Both the position numbers and the translations under genes were made by a program. Positions 28,636-36,355 of a DNA stretch of 64,000 nt are shown piece after piece. The DNA is taken from the NCBI RefSeq assembly GCF_004167665.1, contig NZ_SEWE01000032.1, positions 1 through 64,000 on the forward strand. Direction: 5' to 3'. Origin of the DNA: Hymenobacter persicinus (GTDB lineage: Bacteria; Bacteroidota; Bacteroidia; Cytophagales; Hymenobacteraceae). How positions within the stretch are numbered: position 1 is the stretch's first letter; the number at the start of each line of letters is the position of its first letter. The notes beneath the pieces were generated by a model. That model was not told the DNA's origin and did no database searches. It worked only from the letters and a program-made list of their open reading frames with translations.

Positions 28636-29498
28636 GAATTACCCCGGATGCGCCAGGGGTGGGTGTACACGTTGTAGCGCTGCTGGCGCACGAAGCCGCA
28701 GAGCGTCATGCCGAAATCCTGGGCGGCCCGCACGGCCAGGGAGCTGGGTGCGCCCACGGCCGCCATGATGGGAATCCCGGCCACGGCTGCTTTCTGCACC
28801 AGCTCAAACGAAGCCCGCCCGCTCACGAGCAGCACGTGCTGGTGCAGGGGCAGCTGGTCGGCGAGCAGCGCGGCCCCAATCACCTTGTCGAGGGCGTTGT
28901 GGCGGCCCACGTCTTCGCGGAGCAGGAGCAGCTCCCCGGCGGGGGAAAACAGCGCCGCCGCGTGCAGGCCGCCGGTTTGCTCAAACAGTTCCTGGGCCGC
29001 CCGCTGCCGCCCGGGCAACTCGTGAATCACGGACGCCGCCACGTGGGGGCCATCGGCGGGCAGCACGGGGCAGGCGGCGGCGTGCACGGCCTCAATGCTG
29101 GTTTTGCCGCAGACCCCGCAGCTGCTGCTGGTGTAGAAGTGGCGCTCCAGCCGCGGCATATCCAGGGGCAGGCCCGCGGCCAGCTCGGCCCGGACCACGT
29201 TTTCGCGCTCCTCGGCCTTTTCCACATCGGGGCAATAGAGGACGCCGGTCAGCTCGGCGCGGCTGCGGATGAGCCCCTCAGTGAGCAGGAAGCCTGCCGT
29301 CAGCTCGAAGTCGTGGCCCGGCGTGCGCATCGTCACCGACAAGGTGCGGTGCTCCCGCTGCCCCGCCGGCCCGTAGCCCAGCCGGATTTCCAGGGGCTCC
29401 TCGGCGGCCAGCACGTCGGAGGCCTCGGTCAGGTGGGTACCCGCCACTTTCTGGATGGTGGCGTACTCGTAGCTGGTCGGCGGCAGGAAGGCTTTCAC
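28632..29498 (-). CDS. fdhD: Formate dehydrogenase accessory sulfurtransferase FdhD
   Basis: A 288-residue protein that transfers sulfur from a cysteine desulfurase to the molybdenum centre of formate dehydrogenase-type enzymes. Visible motifs: the reactive-cysteine segment SSSCGVCGK (~residue 125), FEQTGGLHAAALF (~180) and REDVGRHNALDKVIGA (~205), all diagnostic. The GTG at 29498 (VKAFLPPTSYEY) is the likely start; in-frame codons further up to 29687 read through an intergenic repeat. It is divergent from moeB and is followed by DUF7009 and the YdeP-type enzyme it presumably matures. The ending HPWRIRGNS places the stop inside a palindromic intergenic element. Confidence 0.95.
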   Translation of the reverse strand: MKAFLPPTSYEYATIQKVAGTHLTEASDVLAAEEPLEIRLGYGPAGQREHRTLSVTMRTPGHDFELTAGFLLTEGLIRSRAELTGVLYCPDVEKAEERENVVRAELAAGLPLDMPRLERHFYTSSSCGVCGKTSIEAVHAAACPVLPADGPHVAASVIHELPGRQRAAQELFEQTGGLHAAALFSPAGELLLLREDVGRHNALDKVIGAALLADQLPLHQHVLLVSGRASFELVQKAAVAGIPIMAAVGAPSSLAVRAAQDFGMTLCGFVRQQRYNVYTHPWRIRGNS

Positions 29499-29686
29499 GG
29501 GAGAATTATGAATGCTGAATTGGTACTTACGGGCTTCCGGCGGGCTTGGGGAAAGGGCTGAAGAAAGCCGAGGGCGGGCCGAAGGGTAACTTTTAAGTTG
29601 GGGCGTAAGTTTAGAACCAGAGCTGAATTCGGAAACGCGCCTGCTGCGAATTCCGAATGCACAGTCCAGATTTAAAATTCTCCGCA
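29499..29686. repeat. Divergent fdhD-moeB spacer bounded by inverted AATTCTCC segments
   Basis: The 188-base spacer begins on the fdhD side with GGAGAATTATGAATGCTGAA and ends on the moeB side with a segment whose complement starts GGAGAATTTTAAATCTGG. The start codon of each gene is thus preceded by AATTCTCC plus a few bases. An internal CTGAATTCGGAAACGCGCC/GCGAATTCCGAATGC region adds further inverted sequence. Both promoters must lie here. Confidence 0.4.
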
Positions 29687-30796
29687 ATGCTTACTCCCGA
29701 CGAACGGCAGCGCTACCGCCGCCACCTGCAGCTGCCCGAAATCGGGGACGCCGGCCAGGAAAAGCTCAAGGCGGCCCGGGTGCTGGTGGTGGGTGCCGGC
29801 GGCCTGGGCTGCCCGGTACTCCAGTACCTGGCCGCGGCCGGCGTGGGCACGCTCGGCATTGCCGACGACGACCAGGTCGAAACCAGCAACCTGCAGCGCC
29901 AGATCCTGTTCGGGTCCGCCGACCTGGGCCAGAACAAGGCCGAGGCCGCCGCCCGGGCCGTGCAGCGCCTCAACCCACTGGTGCACTGTCAGGTATATCC
30001 GCACCGCATCGACCGGGCCGCCGTGCGCGAGCTGGTGGGCCGCTACGACGTGGTGGTGGACGGCTCCGACAACTTCCCGACCCGCTACCTGCTCAACGAC
30101 GCCTGCGTGAGCACCGGCCGGCCCCTAATTTCGGGCGCCATCTACAAGTTTGAGGGGCAGGTGTCGGTGTTCAACTACGCCGGCGGCCCCAGCTACCGCT
30201 GCCTGTTTCCGACCCCGCCCTCGGCCACCGAGGCGCCCAACTGCGACGCCACCGGCGTGCTGGGCGTGCTGCCGGGCTTGATTGGCTGCGCCCAGGCCAA
30301 CGAGGCGCTGAAGGTAATTCTGGACCTGGGCGAAGTGCTCAGCGGCCGGCTTTGGGTGTTCGATGCCCTCTCGTTTCAAACCCGCATCCTGAAGTTTCCG
30401 CGCCACGCCGAGCGGGCCCGCATCAGCCTCGAAACTGCCGACCCCGCCGACTACGCCGAGCTCTGTCAGCCCGGCCTGGCCAGCCTGACGGCGCCCCAGC
30501 TCCAGCTGCAGCTCAGCTCGGCCACCCCGCCCTTTCTGCTCGACGTGCGCGAGCCCGAGGAGTACGCCACCTGCCACCTGCCCGGCGCCACGCTGGTGCC
30601 GTTGGGCAGCCTGGAGCACAGCCTGGCCCGGATTCCGCGTCACCATCCGGTGGTGGTATATTGCCACCGCGGGGGCCGCAGCGCCCAGGCCATTGCTCGC
30701 CTGCAGCACGAGTTCGGCTTCGACAACCTGCTCAACCTGCAGGGCGGCATCCAGGCCTGGGCCGAAACCGTCGACGCCGACATGCCGCAGTATTAG
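29687..30796 (+). CDS. moeB: MoeB-type adenylyltransferase with C-terminal rhodanese domain
   Basis: A 369-residue protein. Residues ~1-245 are an E1-like ThiF/MoeB domain that adenylates the C-terminal glycine of MoaD: GAGGLGCPV (residues 36-44) binds ATP, DNLQRQ-type NLQRQILFG follows, and NCDATGVLGVLPG near residue 195 includes the conserved Cys. Residues ~265-365 are a rhodanese domain with VVYCHRGGRSAQA carrying the active Cys. This fusion is common and resembles eukaryotic MOCS3/Uba4, which both activates and sulfurates its carrier; the partner is probably MoaD at 37492. Start is the ATG at 29687; an in-frame ATG at 29657 lacks support. The transporter gene follows 33 bases later. Confidence 0.92.
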   Translation: MLTPDERQRYRRHLQLPEIGDAGQEKLKAARVLVVGAGGLGCPVLQYLAAAGVGTLGIADDDQVETSNLQRQILFGSADLGQNKAEAAARAVQRLNPLVHCQVYPHRIDRAAVRELVGRYDVVVDGSDNFPTRYLLNDACVSTGRPLISGAIYKFEGQVSVFNYAGGPSYRCLFPTPPSATEAPNCDATGVLGVLPGLIGCAQANEALKVILDLGEVLSGRLWVFDALSFQTRILKFPRHAERARISLETADPADYAELCQPGLASLTAPQLQLQLSSATPPFLLDVREPEEYATCHLPGATLVPLGSLEHSLARIPRHHPVVVYCHRGGRSAQAIARLQHEFGFDNLLNLQGGIQAWAETVDADMPQY

Positions 30797-30829
30797 AGCC
30801 GTTTTTTCTCCTGATTCCTCCCTTTTTTC

Positions 30830-31999
30830 GTGCCGCTTACCGCTCCTCCCGCCGTTCCGGCCCGCCCCCGCATCCGCTTCGACCGCAACGAGCTGGCCGG
30901 GGCCTTTGGCGACCTGGGCACCGACCTGCCCCTGCTCATCGGCATCATTGCCGCTTCCGGCGTCGATAGCGCCGGGGTACTGATTGTGTTCGGGCTGCTG
31001 CAGGTGTTTTCGGGGCTCTGGTACGGTATGCCCATGCCAGTGCAGCCGCTCAAGGCCTTTGCGGCGCTGGTTATTGCCCAAAAGATTCCCGGCCGCATCA
31101 TCTTCGGGGGCGGCTTGGCCATTGGGCTGAGCATGCTGGTGCTGGCCGCCACCGGCCTCATCGACGCCCTGGCCCGTCTGATTCCCAAGCCGGTCATTCG
31201 CGGCATTCAGTTCGGGCTGGCCTTGCAGCTGGCCACGCTGGCGCTCAAGGAGTACGTGCCCGCCGACGGCCTGCCCGGTTTTGCCCTGGCCGCGGCGGCG
31301 TTTCTGATTACGGTGGTGCTGCTCGGCAACCGCCGCTGGCCCGCGGCCCTGGTCGTTATTGCCCTGGGCGTGGCGTATGCGCTGGTTTTCAAGCTCGATC
31401 TGGCCACGGCCCAGAAAGCCATCGGCCTGCACCTGCCCGGGTTCCACATCCCCGGGCGCGCCGACATCCTGACCGGGGCCGTGCTGCTGGCGCTGCCCCA
31501 GATTCCGTTGTCGCTCGGCAACTCGATTTTAGCCACCAAGCAGGTGCTCACCGACCACTTCCCCGAGCGCAAGGTCACGGTGCGGCAGATCAGCTTCACC
31601 TACGCCTGCATGAACCTGGTGGCCCCGTTTTTCGGCGGCTTTCCGGTCTGCCACGGCTCGGGCGGACTAGTCGGCCACTACGCCTTCGGGGCCCGGACCG
31701 GCGGCTCGGTGGTGCTCTATGGCAGCCTGTTTCTGGTGCTGGGCCTGTTTTTCAGCCAGGGCTTTGCCGAAGTCGTGCAGATCTTCCCGCTGCCGGTGCT
31801 GGGCGTGTTGCTGCTCTTCGAAGCCCTGACCCTGGCCGCCCTGCTCCGTGACATCATCATCTCGAAAGCCGACCTGACGGTGGCCCTGCTCGTGGGCTTG
31901 CTCTGCGCGGGGCTCCCCTACGGCTACCTGGTTGGGCTGCTGGCGGGCACGGCAGTGTATTACGCTATGCGTCAGGGCTGGATCGGCTTGGGGAAGTAG
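30830..31999 (+). CDS. MOT1-type molybdate transporter
   Basis: A 389-residue multi-pass inner-membrane protein with about ten hydrophobic segments. Two motifs mark the MOT1 (putative sulfate/molybdate transporter) family: NELAGAFGDLGTDLPLLIGI (residues ~20-39) with GMPMPVQPLKA (~65-75), and FPVCHGSGGLVGHYAFGARTGG (~280). MOT1 proteins of plants and algae import molybdate with high affinity, and the neighbours moeB and fdhD support that substrate. No modABC genes are in the window, so this may be the main molybdate importer of the locus. The GTG start at 30830 comes 33 bases after moeB, probably in one operon. Its 3' end overlaps the convergent LRR gene by 28 bases. Confidence 0.88.
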   Translation: MPLTAPPAVPARPRIRFDRNELAGAFGDLGTDLPLLIGIIAASGVDSAGVLIVFGLLQVFSGLWYGMPMPVQPLKAFAALVIAQKIPGRIIFGGGLAIGLSMLVLAATGLIDALARLIPKPVIRGIQFGLALQLATLALKEYVPADGLPGFALAAAAFLITVVLLGNRRWPAALVVIALGVAYALVFKLDLATAQKAIGLHLPGFHIPGRADILTGAVLLALPQIPLSLGNSILATKQVLTDHFPERKVTVRQISFTYACMNLVAPFFGGFPVCHGSGGLVGHYAFGARTGGSVVLYGSLFLVLGLFFSQGFAEVVQIFPLPVLGVLLLFEALTLAALLRDIIISKADLTVALLVGLLCAGLPYGYLVGLLAGTAVYYAMRQGWIGLGK

Positions 32000-33276
32000 G
32001 GGTAGTATTTCAGCTCCAGCTTTTTGAGCTTCGGCAGCCGCCGCAAGTTCACGTCGGCAGAGTCAAGCCCGTTGTCTTGAACATTTAGTTCTTCCAACGG
32101 CAACTGATAAATAACCTCGGGCAATTTGTTGGCAAGACCACCTTTCAAATTGAGTTTCCGCAGCCGTGGTAGGGCCAGCAGGGCGTCAAGATCCGTCATT
32201 TGGTTGCGGTGTTTATCGTTCCAGAAGCCCTCCAGCCCCAATACCTCCAGCTGTTGAAGTCGACGGATGCTTCCGGGCACTATCCGGAGGTTGGCATTGC
32301 CCAGGGAGAGTTTCCGCAGGCTGGTCAGGCCATTCACGGCTTCCGGATACCGCACTAGGCGATTATCATCGAGGTTGAGCACGCGCAAGCTTTTCAGCCG
32401 GCTGATTGAAGCCGGAATGCTGTCCAGGCGGTTGTATTCCAGATTCAGCTCCTGCAGGCTGTCGAGCTGGTAAAGTACCGTCGGGAATTCCGTCAGGTGA
32501 TTGTAGCTCAGGTCCAGCTTTTTCAGGCGCTTTAGCTTCTCGAAGCCAGCTGGCAGACGCGGCAGGCCGCTCAAGTGCAGGCGTAGGCTGTCGAGATTAT
32601 ACAGCTCGCCCAGCCGGCTGTACAGCGTATCGGGGCCGCTGTCCCGGCCGTTGCGCTTCTCGTACTGAATTGCGTAGGTGGTCAGATCCAGTGACCTGAC
32701 TTTCGCCGGCTCTTTCAGGGCCAGGCGTAGGTCATCATAATGGCCCTGAAAGTCCTTGCGAGTACGCTGGAAGTAGGTGGAATCCAGCCGGAAAGTAAAC
32801 GTGCCCCGCACCAGGGGCTTCTGCTGCCCTTTCGAATTCACATACTGCAAATCGAGCCGCAGGCGGGGCTGAGTAGGCGAGTTGTTCAGCCGGGTAACGG
32901 TGCCCGTGATGTTCCGGAACTGCTCGAAGTGCCACGTGGCCCGGTCGTAGCCAATGACGGAAAAGGCCGAGTTGGGAACCGGCAGCGGCTGGCTGATGGG
33001 CAGATTGGCTATTTGCTTGACGCGTACAAACAGCTCTTTGCTATACCAAGTGTCACTGATGTAGGGCCGGGTAGAAGAATAGCTGTACTGCAACACTTCG
33101 AAGCGGCCACTATCCAGCTCCGTGCCGCCGATTATATCCGCCCGGCGCAGATACTTGGTCCGGGTTTGACTTTCCTGCCAGTGGAGTGTACGCCTATAAA
33201 TTCTTTTCACAGGCTTGCAGGCCACCGCCACCTGCAAGCAACTGAAGAGCAGCCAAAAATTATAGTTTATCCGCAC
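31972..33276 (-). CDS. Leucine-rich-repeat exported protein (possible lipoprotein)
   Basis: A 434-residue protein. The GTG start follows an in-frame stop two codons upstream, so it is the only choice. The N-terminus RINYNFWLLFSCLQVAVACKPV is a short export signal that may end in a lipobox at Cys20, although the -3 residue is Ala. Residues ~25-200 form an unassigned domain, residues ~215-430 carry about nine leucine-rich repeats of the type L..L.LSYNHLTEFP..L (for example LDSLQELNLEYNRLDSIPAS). LRR domains bind proteins; the target is unknown. Base composition is lower in GC than its neighbours, which could mean more recent acquisition. The 3' end overlaps the MOT1 gene by 28 bases on the opposite strand. 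Confidence 0.85.
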   Translation of the reverse strand: MRINYNFWLLFSCLQVAVACKPVKRIYRRTLHWQESQTRTKYLRRADIIGGTELDSGRFEVLQYSYSSTRPYISDTWYSKELFVRVKQIANLPISQPLPVPNSAFSVIGYDRATWHFEQFRNITGTVTRLNNSPTQPRLRLDLQYVNSKGQQKPLVRGTFTFRLDSTYFQRTRKDFQGHYDDLRLALKEPAKVRSLDLTTYAIQYEKRNGRDSGPDTLYSRLGELYNLDSLRLHLSGLPRLPAGFEKLKRLKKLDLSYNHLTEFPTVLYQLDSLQELNLEYNRLDSIPASISRLKSLRVLNLDDNRLVRYPEAVNGLTSLRKLSLGNANLRIVPGSIRRLQQLEVLGLEGFWNDKHRNQMTDLDALLALPRLRKLNLKGGLANKLPEVIYQLPLEELNVQDNGLDSADVNLRRLPKLKKLELKYYPYFPKPIQP

Positions 33277-33378
33277 AGCTTACAGTTACTCTACATCGAA
33301 ATGCTCTTCCCAACCCGAAATTTGCTGTTCTAAATTACAGCATTGCCAGCCATTTCTGCTCACGGGCCGGGCGCCATG

Positions 33379-34077
33379 CTATTCCGTTTTCCGTTCCAGC
33401 ACCTCGTCAATCAAACCGTACTCTTTGGCCTCGTCGGCGCGCATCCAGTAGTCTCGGTCGGAGTCGTCGTGGATCTGCTGGTAGGTTTTGCCGGTACGGT
33501 CGGCGTAAATCTGGTAGAGCTCCTGCCGCAGCTTGACCACTTCCCGGGCCGTTATTTCGATGTCGGCCGAGGGGCCCTGCACCCCACCGGAGGGCTGGTG
33601 AATCATGACCCGGGCGTGGGGCAGGGCCGAGCGTTTGCCCAGGGCCCCACCGCAGAGCAGGAACGCGCCCATCGAGGCCGCCAGCCCGGTGCAGATGGTG
33701 GCCACGTCGGGCTGCACGTACTGCATGGTGTCGAAAATGCCCAGGCCGGCGTACACCGAGCCCCCGGGGGAATTGATGTAGAGCAGAATGTCCTTCTTGG
33801 CATCCACCGACTCCAGAAAGAGCAGCTGGGCCGTGATGATGTTGGCAATATTGTCGTCGACGGCCTGGCCCAGAAAGATGATCCGGTCCATAATCAGGCG
33901 CGAAAACACGTCGATTTCGGCGAAGCGGGTGGGCCGCTCCTCAATCACGGAGCGGGTCATGCCCGTGAGCTGGGGATAGAAGCGGCCTTCGAACTGGTGC
34001 TGGTACCGGTCGAGGCTGGCGCCGGACAGTCCCTGGCCCTGGACGGCAAATTTTCGGAATTCCTGGGAAATGAGCAT
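33379..34077 (-). CDS. clpP: ATP-dependent Clp protease proteolytic subunit
   Basis: A 232-residue serine protease subunit that forms the ClpP barrel and degrades proteins fed by ClpX or ClpA/C. The catalytic triad is in place: S135 in [11 protein letters not shown]160 in [11 protein letters not shown] and D209 in DRDYWM, with the spacing (25 and 49 residues) of E. coli Clp[18 protein letters not shown] is the oxyanion-hole region. The N-terminal extension of about 35 residues ([20 protein letters not shown]) is typical of Cytophagales ClpP. The ATG at 34077 is chosen for that conserved start; an ATG at 34104 would add nine residues. clpX is not adjacent, so this may be one of several clpP copies. 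Confidence 0.94.
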   Translation of the reverse strand: MLISQEFRKFAVQGQGLSGASLDRYQHQFEGRFYPQLTGMTRSVIEERPTRFAEIDVFSRLIMDRIIFLGQAVDDNIANIITAQLLFLESVDAKKDILLYINSPGGSVYAGLGIFDTMQYVQPDVATICTGLAASMGAFLLCGGALGKRSALPHARVMIHQPSGGVQGPSADIEITAREVVKLRQELYQIYADRTGKTYQQIHDDSDRDYWMRADEAKEYGLIDEVLERKTE

Positions 34078-34163
34078 GGAAAAGAAGGGGTTAGGAGAAG
34101 GCATGGTAAAGCCGGTCGGCCTTTTCAGGGGTCGAAAGCAAACGGTAGGAAAGCGGTAGAAAA

Positions 34164-34448
34164 CTAGCGGCGGCCCAGCAGGTGGCTTAGGTGGTCGGTG
34201 GCAGTTTGCAGCCAGGTGCGGCGGCGGGTGGTGCGCTCCAAGTGGGCGTGAATCTGGCGCAGCTCATGGCGCAGCTGCTGGCGGCCGGCCTCGCGCAGGG
34301 CCTGGTAGAGCTGAACCTGCGTTTGGGCGTCGGCGGCCAGGTTGGGGTCGGTGAGCAGCTGAACCTGCCACTGGGCGGCCTCAGCGGGCGTGGGCCGGCC
34401 CAGCAGGTGGTGCTCAAGGTACTGCAAACGGTCGAGGGCGGGGCGCAT
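34164..34448 (-). CDS. Small sigma-factor-associated protein
   Basis: A 94-residue, Leu/Arg/Gln-rich, probably alpha-helical soluble protein ([20 protein letters not shown]...). It starts three bases after the stop of the ECF sigma gene and is surely co-transcribed with it. There is no zinc-binding HxxxCxxC motif and no membrane segment, so it is not a standard anti-sigma factor, but the position and the [11 protein letters not shown] segment, which resembles the helical N-terminal region of some anti-sigma proteins, make a regulatory role plausible. The function is not established. Confidence 0.7.
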   Translation of the reverse strand: MRPALDRLQYLEHHLLGRPTPAEAAQWQVQLLTDPNLAADAQTQVQLYQALREAGRQQLRHELRQIHAHLERTTRRRTWLQTATDHLSHLLGRR

Positions 34449-34451
34449 GGC

Positions 34452-35003
34452 TTAGTGGGCTAGGGTGGCTACGGCGGCCCGCACCGACTTGCGCAGGCGC
34501 TCCAGGCACTTGAACTTCTGCACGGTGGCCGAGCGCACGCTGCCGTAGTCATGGGCCGCAGCAATCTGGTCCAGGGGCTGCTGGAAGTAGTAGAAGTCCA
34601 GCAGCAGGCTCTGGCACTTCTCCCCGAGGCGGGCCAGATAGTCGAGCACAGGCACGGAGGCAGGCTCATCCGCCGGGGTTTCGGCGGGCGGCTCGGGCTG
34701 GTTGGTGAGGTCGGTAAGGGGCAGGCGGGCGCGGCGGTCCAGCTCCTGCCGCCACCGGTTGCGGCTGATGCCCACCAGCAGCGTGCTCACCGAGGACGAC
34801 AGCACGAAGGTGTCGGCCACGGCCTTTTCGTAGAAGATGACCATGGCGTCCTGGAAAATGTCCTGGGCATCCTGGGCCGAGCCTCCGTGCTGCTGCACGT
34901 AGCGGCGCACCAACGGAAAGGCCCGTTGGTAGATTCGGGTCATGGTGTGTTCTCGGTCGGTGAGCAGGGCCTGCCGGAGCGAGGCGGAGGTTTCGGTTTC
35001 CAT
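34452..35003 (-). CDS. ECF-type RNA polymerase sigma factor
   Basis: A 183-residue sigma-70 family protein. Region 2 (residues ~25-95) has AQDAQDIFQDAMVIFYEKAV and the -10-contacting helix VSTLLVGISRNRWRQEL; region 4 (~130-178) has KCQSLLLDFYYFQQPLDQIA then a helix-turn-helix with SVRSATVQKFKCLERLRK. The ATG at 35003 is preferred; the frame runs to 35063 but those residues are not family-like. A small protein gene follows after three bases, in the place where anti-sigma factors often sit. The target regulon cannot be told. The upstream region carries the second 21-bp array. Confidence 0.92.
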   Translation of the reverse strand: METETSASLRQALLTDREHTMTRIYQRAFPLVRRYVQQHGGSAQDAQDIFQDAMVIFYEKAVADTFVLSSSVSTLLVGISRNRWRQELDRRARLPLTDLTNQPEPPAETPADEPASVPVLDYLARLGEKCQSLLLDFYYFQQPLDQIAAAHDYGSVRSATVQKFKCLERLRKSVRAAVATLAH

Positions 35004-35130
35004 AATACTGGTGCGCCTGGGAAGTGGGAGAGTGCCGTTCTGCCAGTTAATCGGCAAAAGCACGAACTATCACCCCCGGCCACCCCAAAAATTACCACTT
35101 ACTTTTCACTCTGCGCCCCGCCACCCCGCC

Positions 35131-35361
35131 GCCGTGAACGAACGCAGGGACGCCGTGAGTCATCGGAGGAGCAGCGGGAGCCAGCGCAGGGCCGGTGTTA
35201 ACGAACGTAGGGCCGGCGTGAACGAGCGCAGGGCCGGTGTTGGCGAACGTAGAGACGGCGTGAACTATCGTAGGGACGGTGTGAATGATCTACTGCAGGC
35301 CGTGAGCGACTTACGGCAGGGTGTGAATCATCTACTGCAGGGCGTGAGCGAGATACTGCGC
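35131..35361. repeat. Tandem array of eleven 21-bp units
   Basis: Eleven consecutive units of exactly 21 bases without insertion or deletion, consensus near GGCGTGAACGAACGTAGGGAC. Units start at 35131, 35152, 35173 and so on to 35341; from 35362 the match fades. The right-hand units drift to GGTGTGAATCATCTACTGCAG, so two sub-types exist. Read on the plus strand, one frame is open as a heptapeptide repeat (G-V-N-E-R-R-A and later G-V-N-H-L-L-Q). The sequence is unrelated to the array at 25311-25520, but the period and absence of gaps are the same. Confidence 0.9.
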
Positions 35362-35392
35362 AGCAAGCAGGTGCGGGCTGGGGTGAGGCCAA

Positions 35393-35446
35393 CGAAGCGG
35401 GAGAGATGCTTCGACTCCGCTTGATTCGCGGAATGCTCAGCATGAC
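35393..35446. repeat. Hairpin-forming dispersed intergenic repeat
   Basis: The segment GAGAGATGCTTCGACTCCGC, then TTGATTC, then GCGGAATGCTCAGCATGACG folds on itself (TCCGC/GCGGA and ATGCT/AGCAT). It resembles a kind of dispersed sequence common between bacterial genes. A weaker look-alike (TGTCCTGAGCGCCGTGTTGA) occurs at 24523-24542 downstream of tamL. Confidence 0.4.
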
Positions 35447-35491
35447 GGACTGGAAAAGAAAAGGGAAGGTGTCATTTCTGGCTTGTTTTCC

Positions 35492-36307
35492 TTAACCCAA
35501 CGGCTGGCCCAGCACCTGCCGCAGGGCGGCCTGGTAGAATGGGTTAGTGGTCATGCCGTTGTGGCCCACGCCGGGTAGGGTGATAAACTGGTCCTGGGGC
35601 TTAAGCAGGGCCTTGAGCTGGAGCGTGGTCCGGTGGTCGATGACCTCGTCCTGGTCGCCGTGGAAGATGACGACGGGGCAGGCTACGCGGGGCAACACGG
35701 CGTCGGTGTTGAGGGGGTAGCGCACAATGGCGCCGGGCACCCAGGGATAGTGCTGCCGGGCCACGGCCCGCATGCTGAAGTAGGGGGCTTGCAACAGCAG
35801 CCGCTGCGGGTGTTCCTGGGCGGCCAGCCAGGTGGCCAGGCCCGTGCCGAGGGAGTAGCCCAGAATGGTGATATGGCTTTCGGGAAATTCCGTCAGCAGC
35901 TGTCGGTAGGCGGTCTGCACGTCGGCCAGCAGCTGGGCCTGGCTGCTGATAACGCCTTCGCTTTTGCCGTAGCCGCGGTAGTCGAGCATAAACACCGAGT
36001 AGCCCAGCCCGGTGTAAGTAGCCGCGGCTTCGCCCCAGCTGTCGAGGGCCCCGCTGTTGCCGTGCAGGTAGAAAATCAGGCCCCGGGGTGAGTCGGCCCG
36101 AAACAGCAGGCCATGCAGGCGGGTGCCGTCGGCCATGGGCAGCCAGCGCTCCTCCCAGGGGGTGGCGAAGGCAAAGCGGTAGTCGGCGGGCAGCTTGGTG
36201 GGAAAGAACAGCAGGCGCTCCTGCCGGAAGTAGATAAAGCTCACTACCGCCGCGTACAGCAGCGCGCCGAGGCCCAGGAGCCAGAGCAGAATTTTCAAAG
36301 CCAGCAT
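35492..36307 (-). CDS. Membrane-anchored alpha/beta hydrolase
   Basis: A 271-residue protein with one N-terminal membrane helix (LKILLWLLGLGALLYAAVVS) followed by an alpha/beta-hydrolase fold of the BEM46/ABHD13 type. The oxyanion segment is FYLHGNSG, the nucleophile Ser lies in LGYSLGTG (~residue 152), the Asp in FHGDQDEVI (~218) and the His in LPGVGHNG (~250). DYRGYGKSEG is also typical. The active site is complete, so it should be an esterase, lipase or peptidase; the substrate is unknown. It sits 48 bases after moaA in the same direction but has no evident link to cofactor synthesis. Confidence 0.88.
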   Translation of the reverse strand: MLALKILLWLLGLGALLYAAVVSFIYFRQERLLFFPTKLPADYRFAFATPWEERWLPMADGTRLHGLLFRADSPRGLIFYLHGNSGALDSWGEAAATYTGLGYSVFMLDYRGYGKSEGVISSQAQLLADVQTAYRQLLTEFPESHITILGYSLGTGLATWLAAQEHPQRLLLQAPYFSMRAVARQHYPWVPGAIVRYPLNTDAVLPRVACPVVIFHGDQDEVIDHRTTLQLKALLKPQDQFITLPGVGHNGMTTNPFYQAALRQVLGQPLG

Positions 36308-36355
36308 CTTGAGTCGAAGTGAGCCGGGAAGATGCGCAAAGAAATCGAGGGAAGC

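Larger units (their letters stand above)
35004..35491. other. Intergenic region with a 21-bp array and dispersed repeat
   Basis: Gene-free stretch of nearly 490 bases between two minus-strand genes. It holds eleven 21-bp units (35131-35361) and a separate hairpin-forming sequence (35393-35446). The 120 bases next to the sigma gene should contain its promoter; no clear TAnnTTTG element was found. Confidence 0.65.

Noticed and set aside
34942-35424. Plus-strand frame with G-V-N-E-R-R-A repeats across the second array
   Set aside because: It starts antisense inside the ECF sigma gene, and the repeat part is explained by the 21-bp period. No translation signal supports it.
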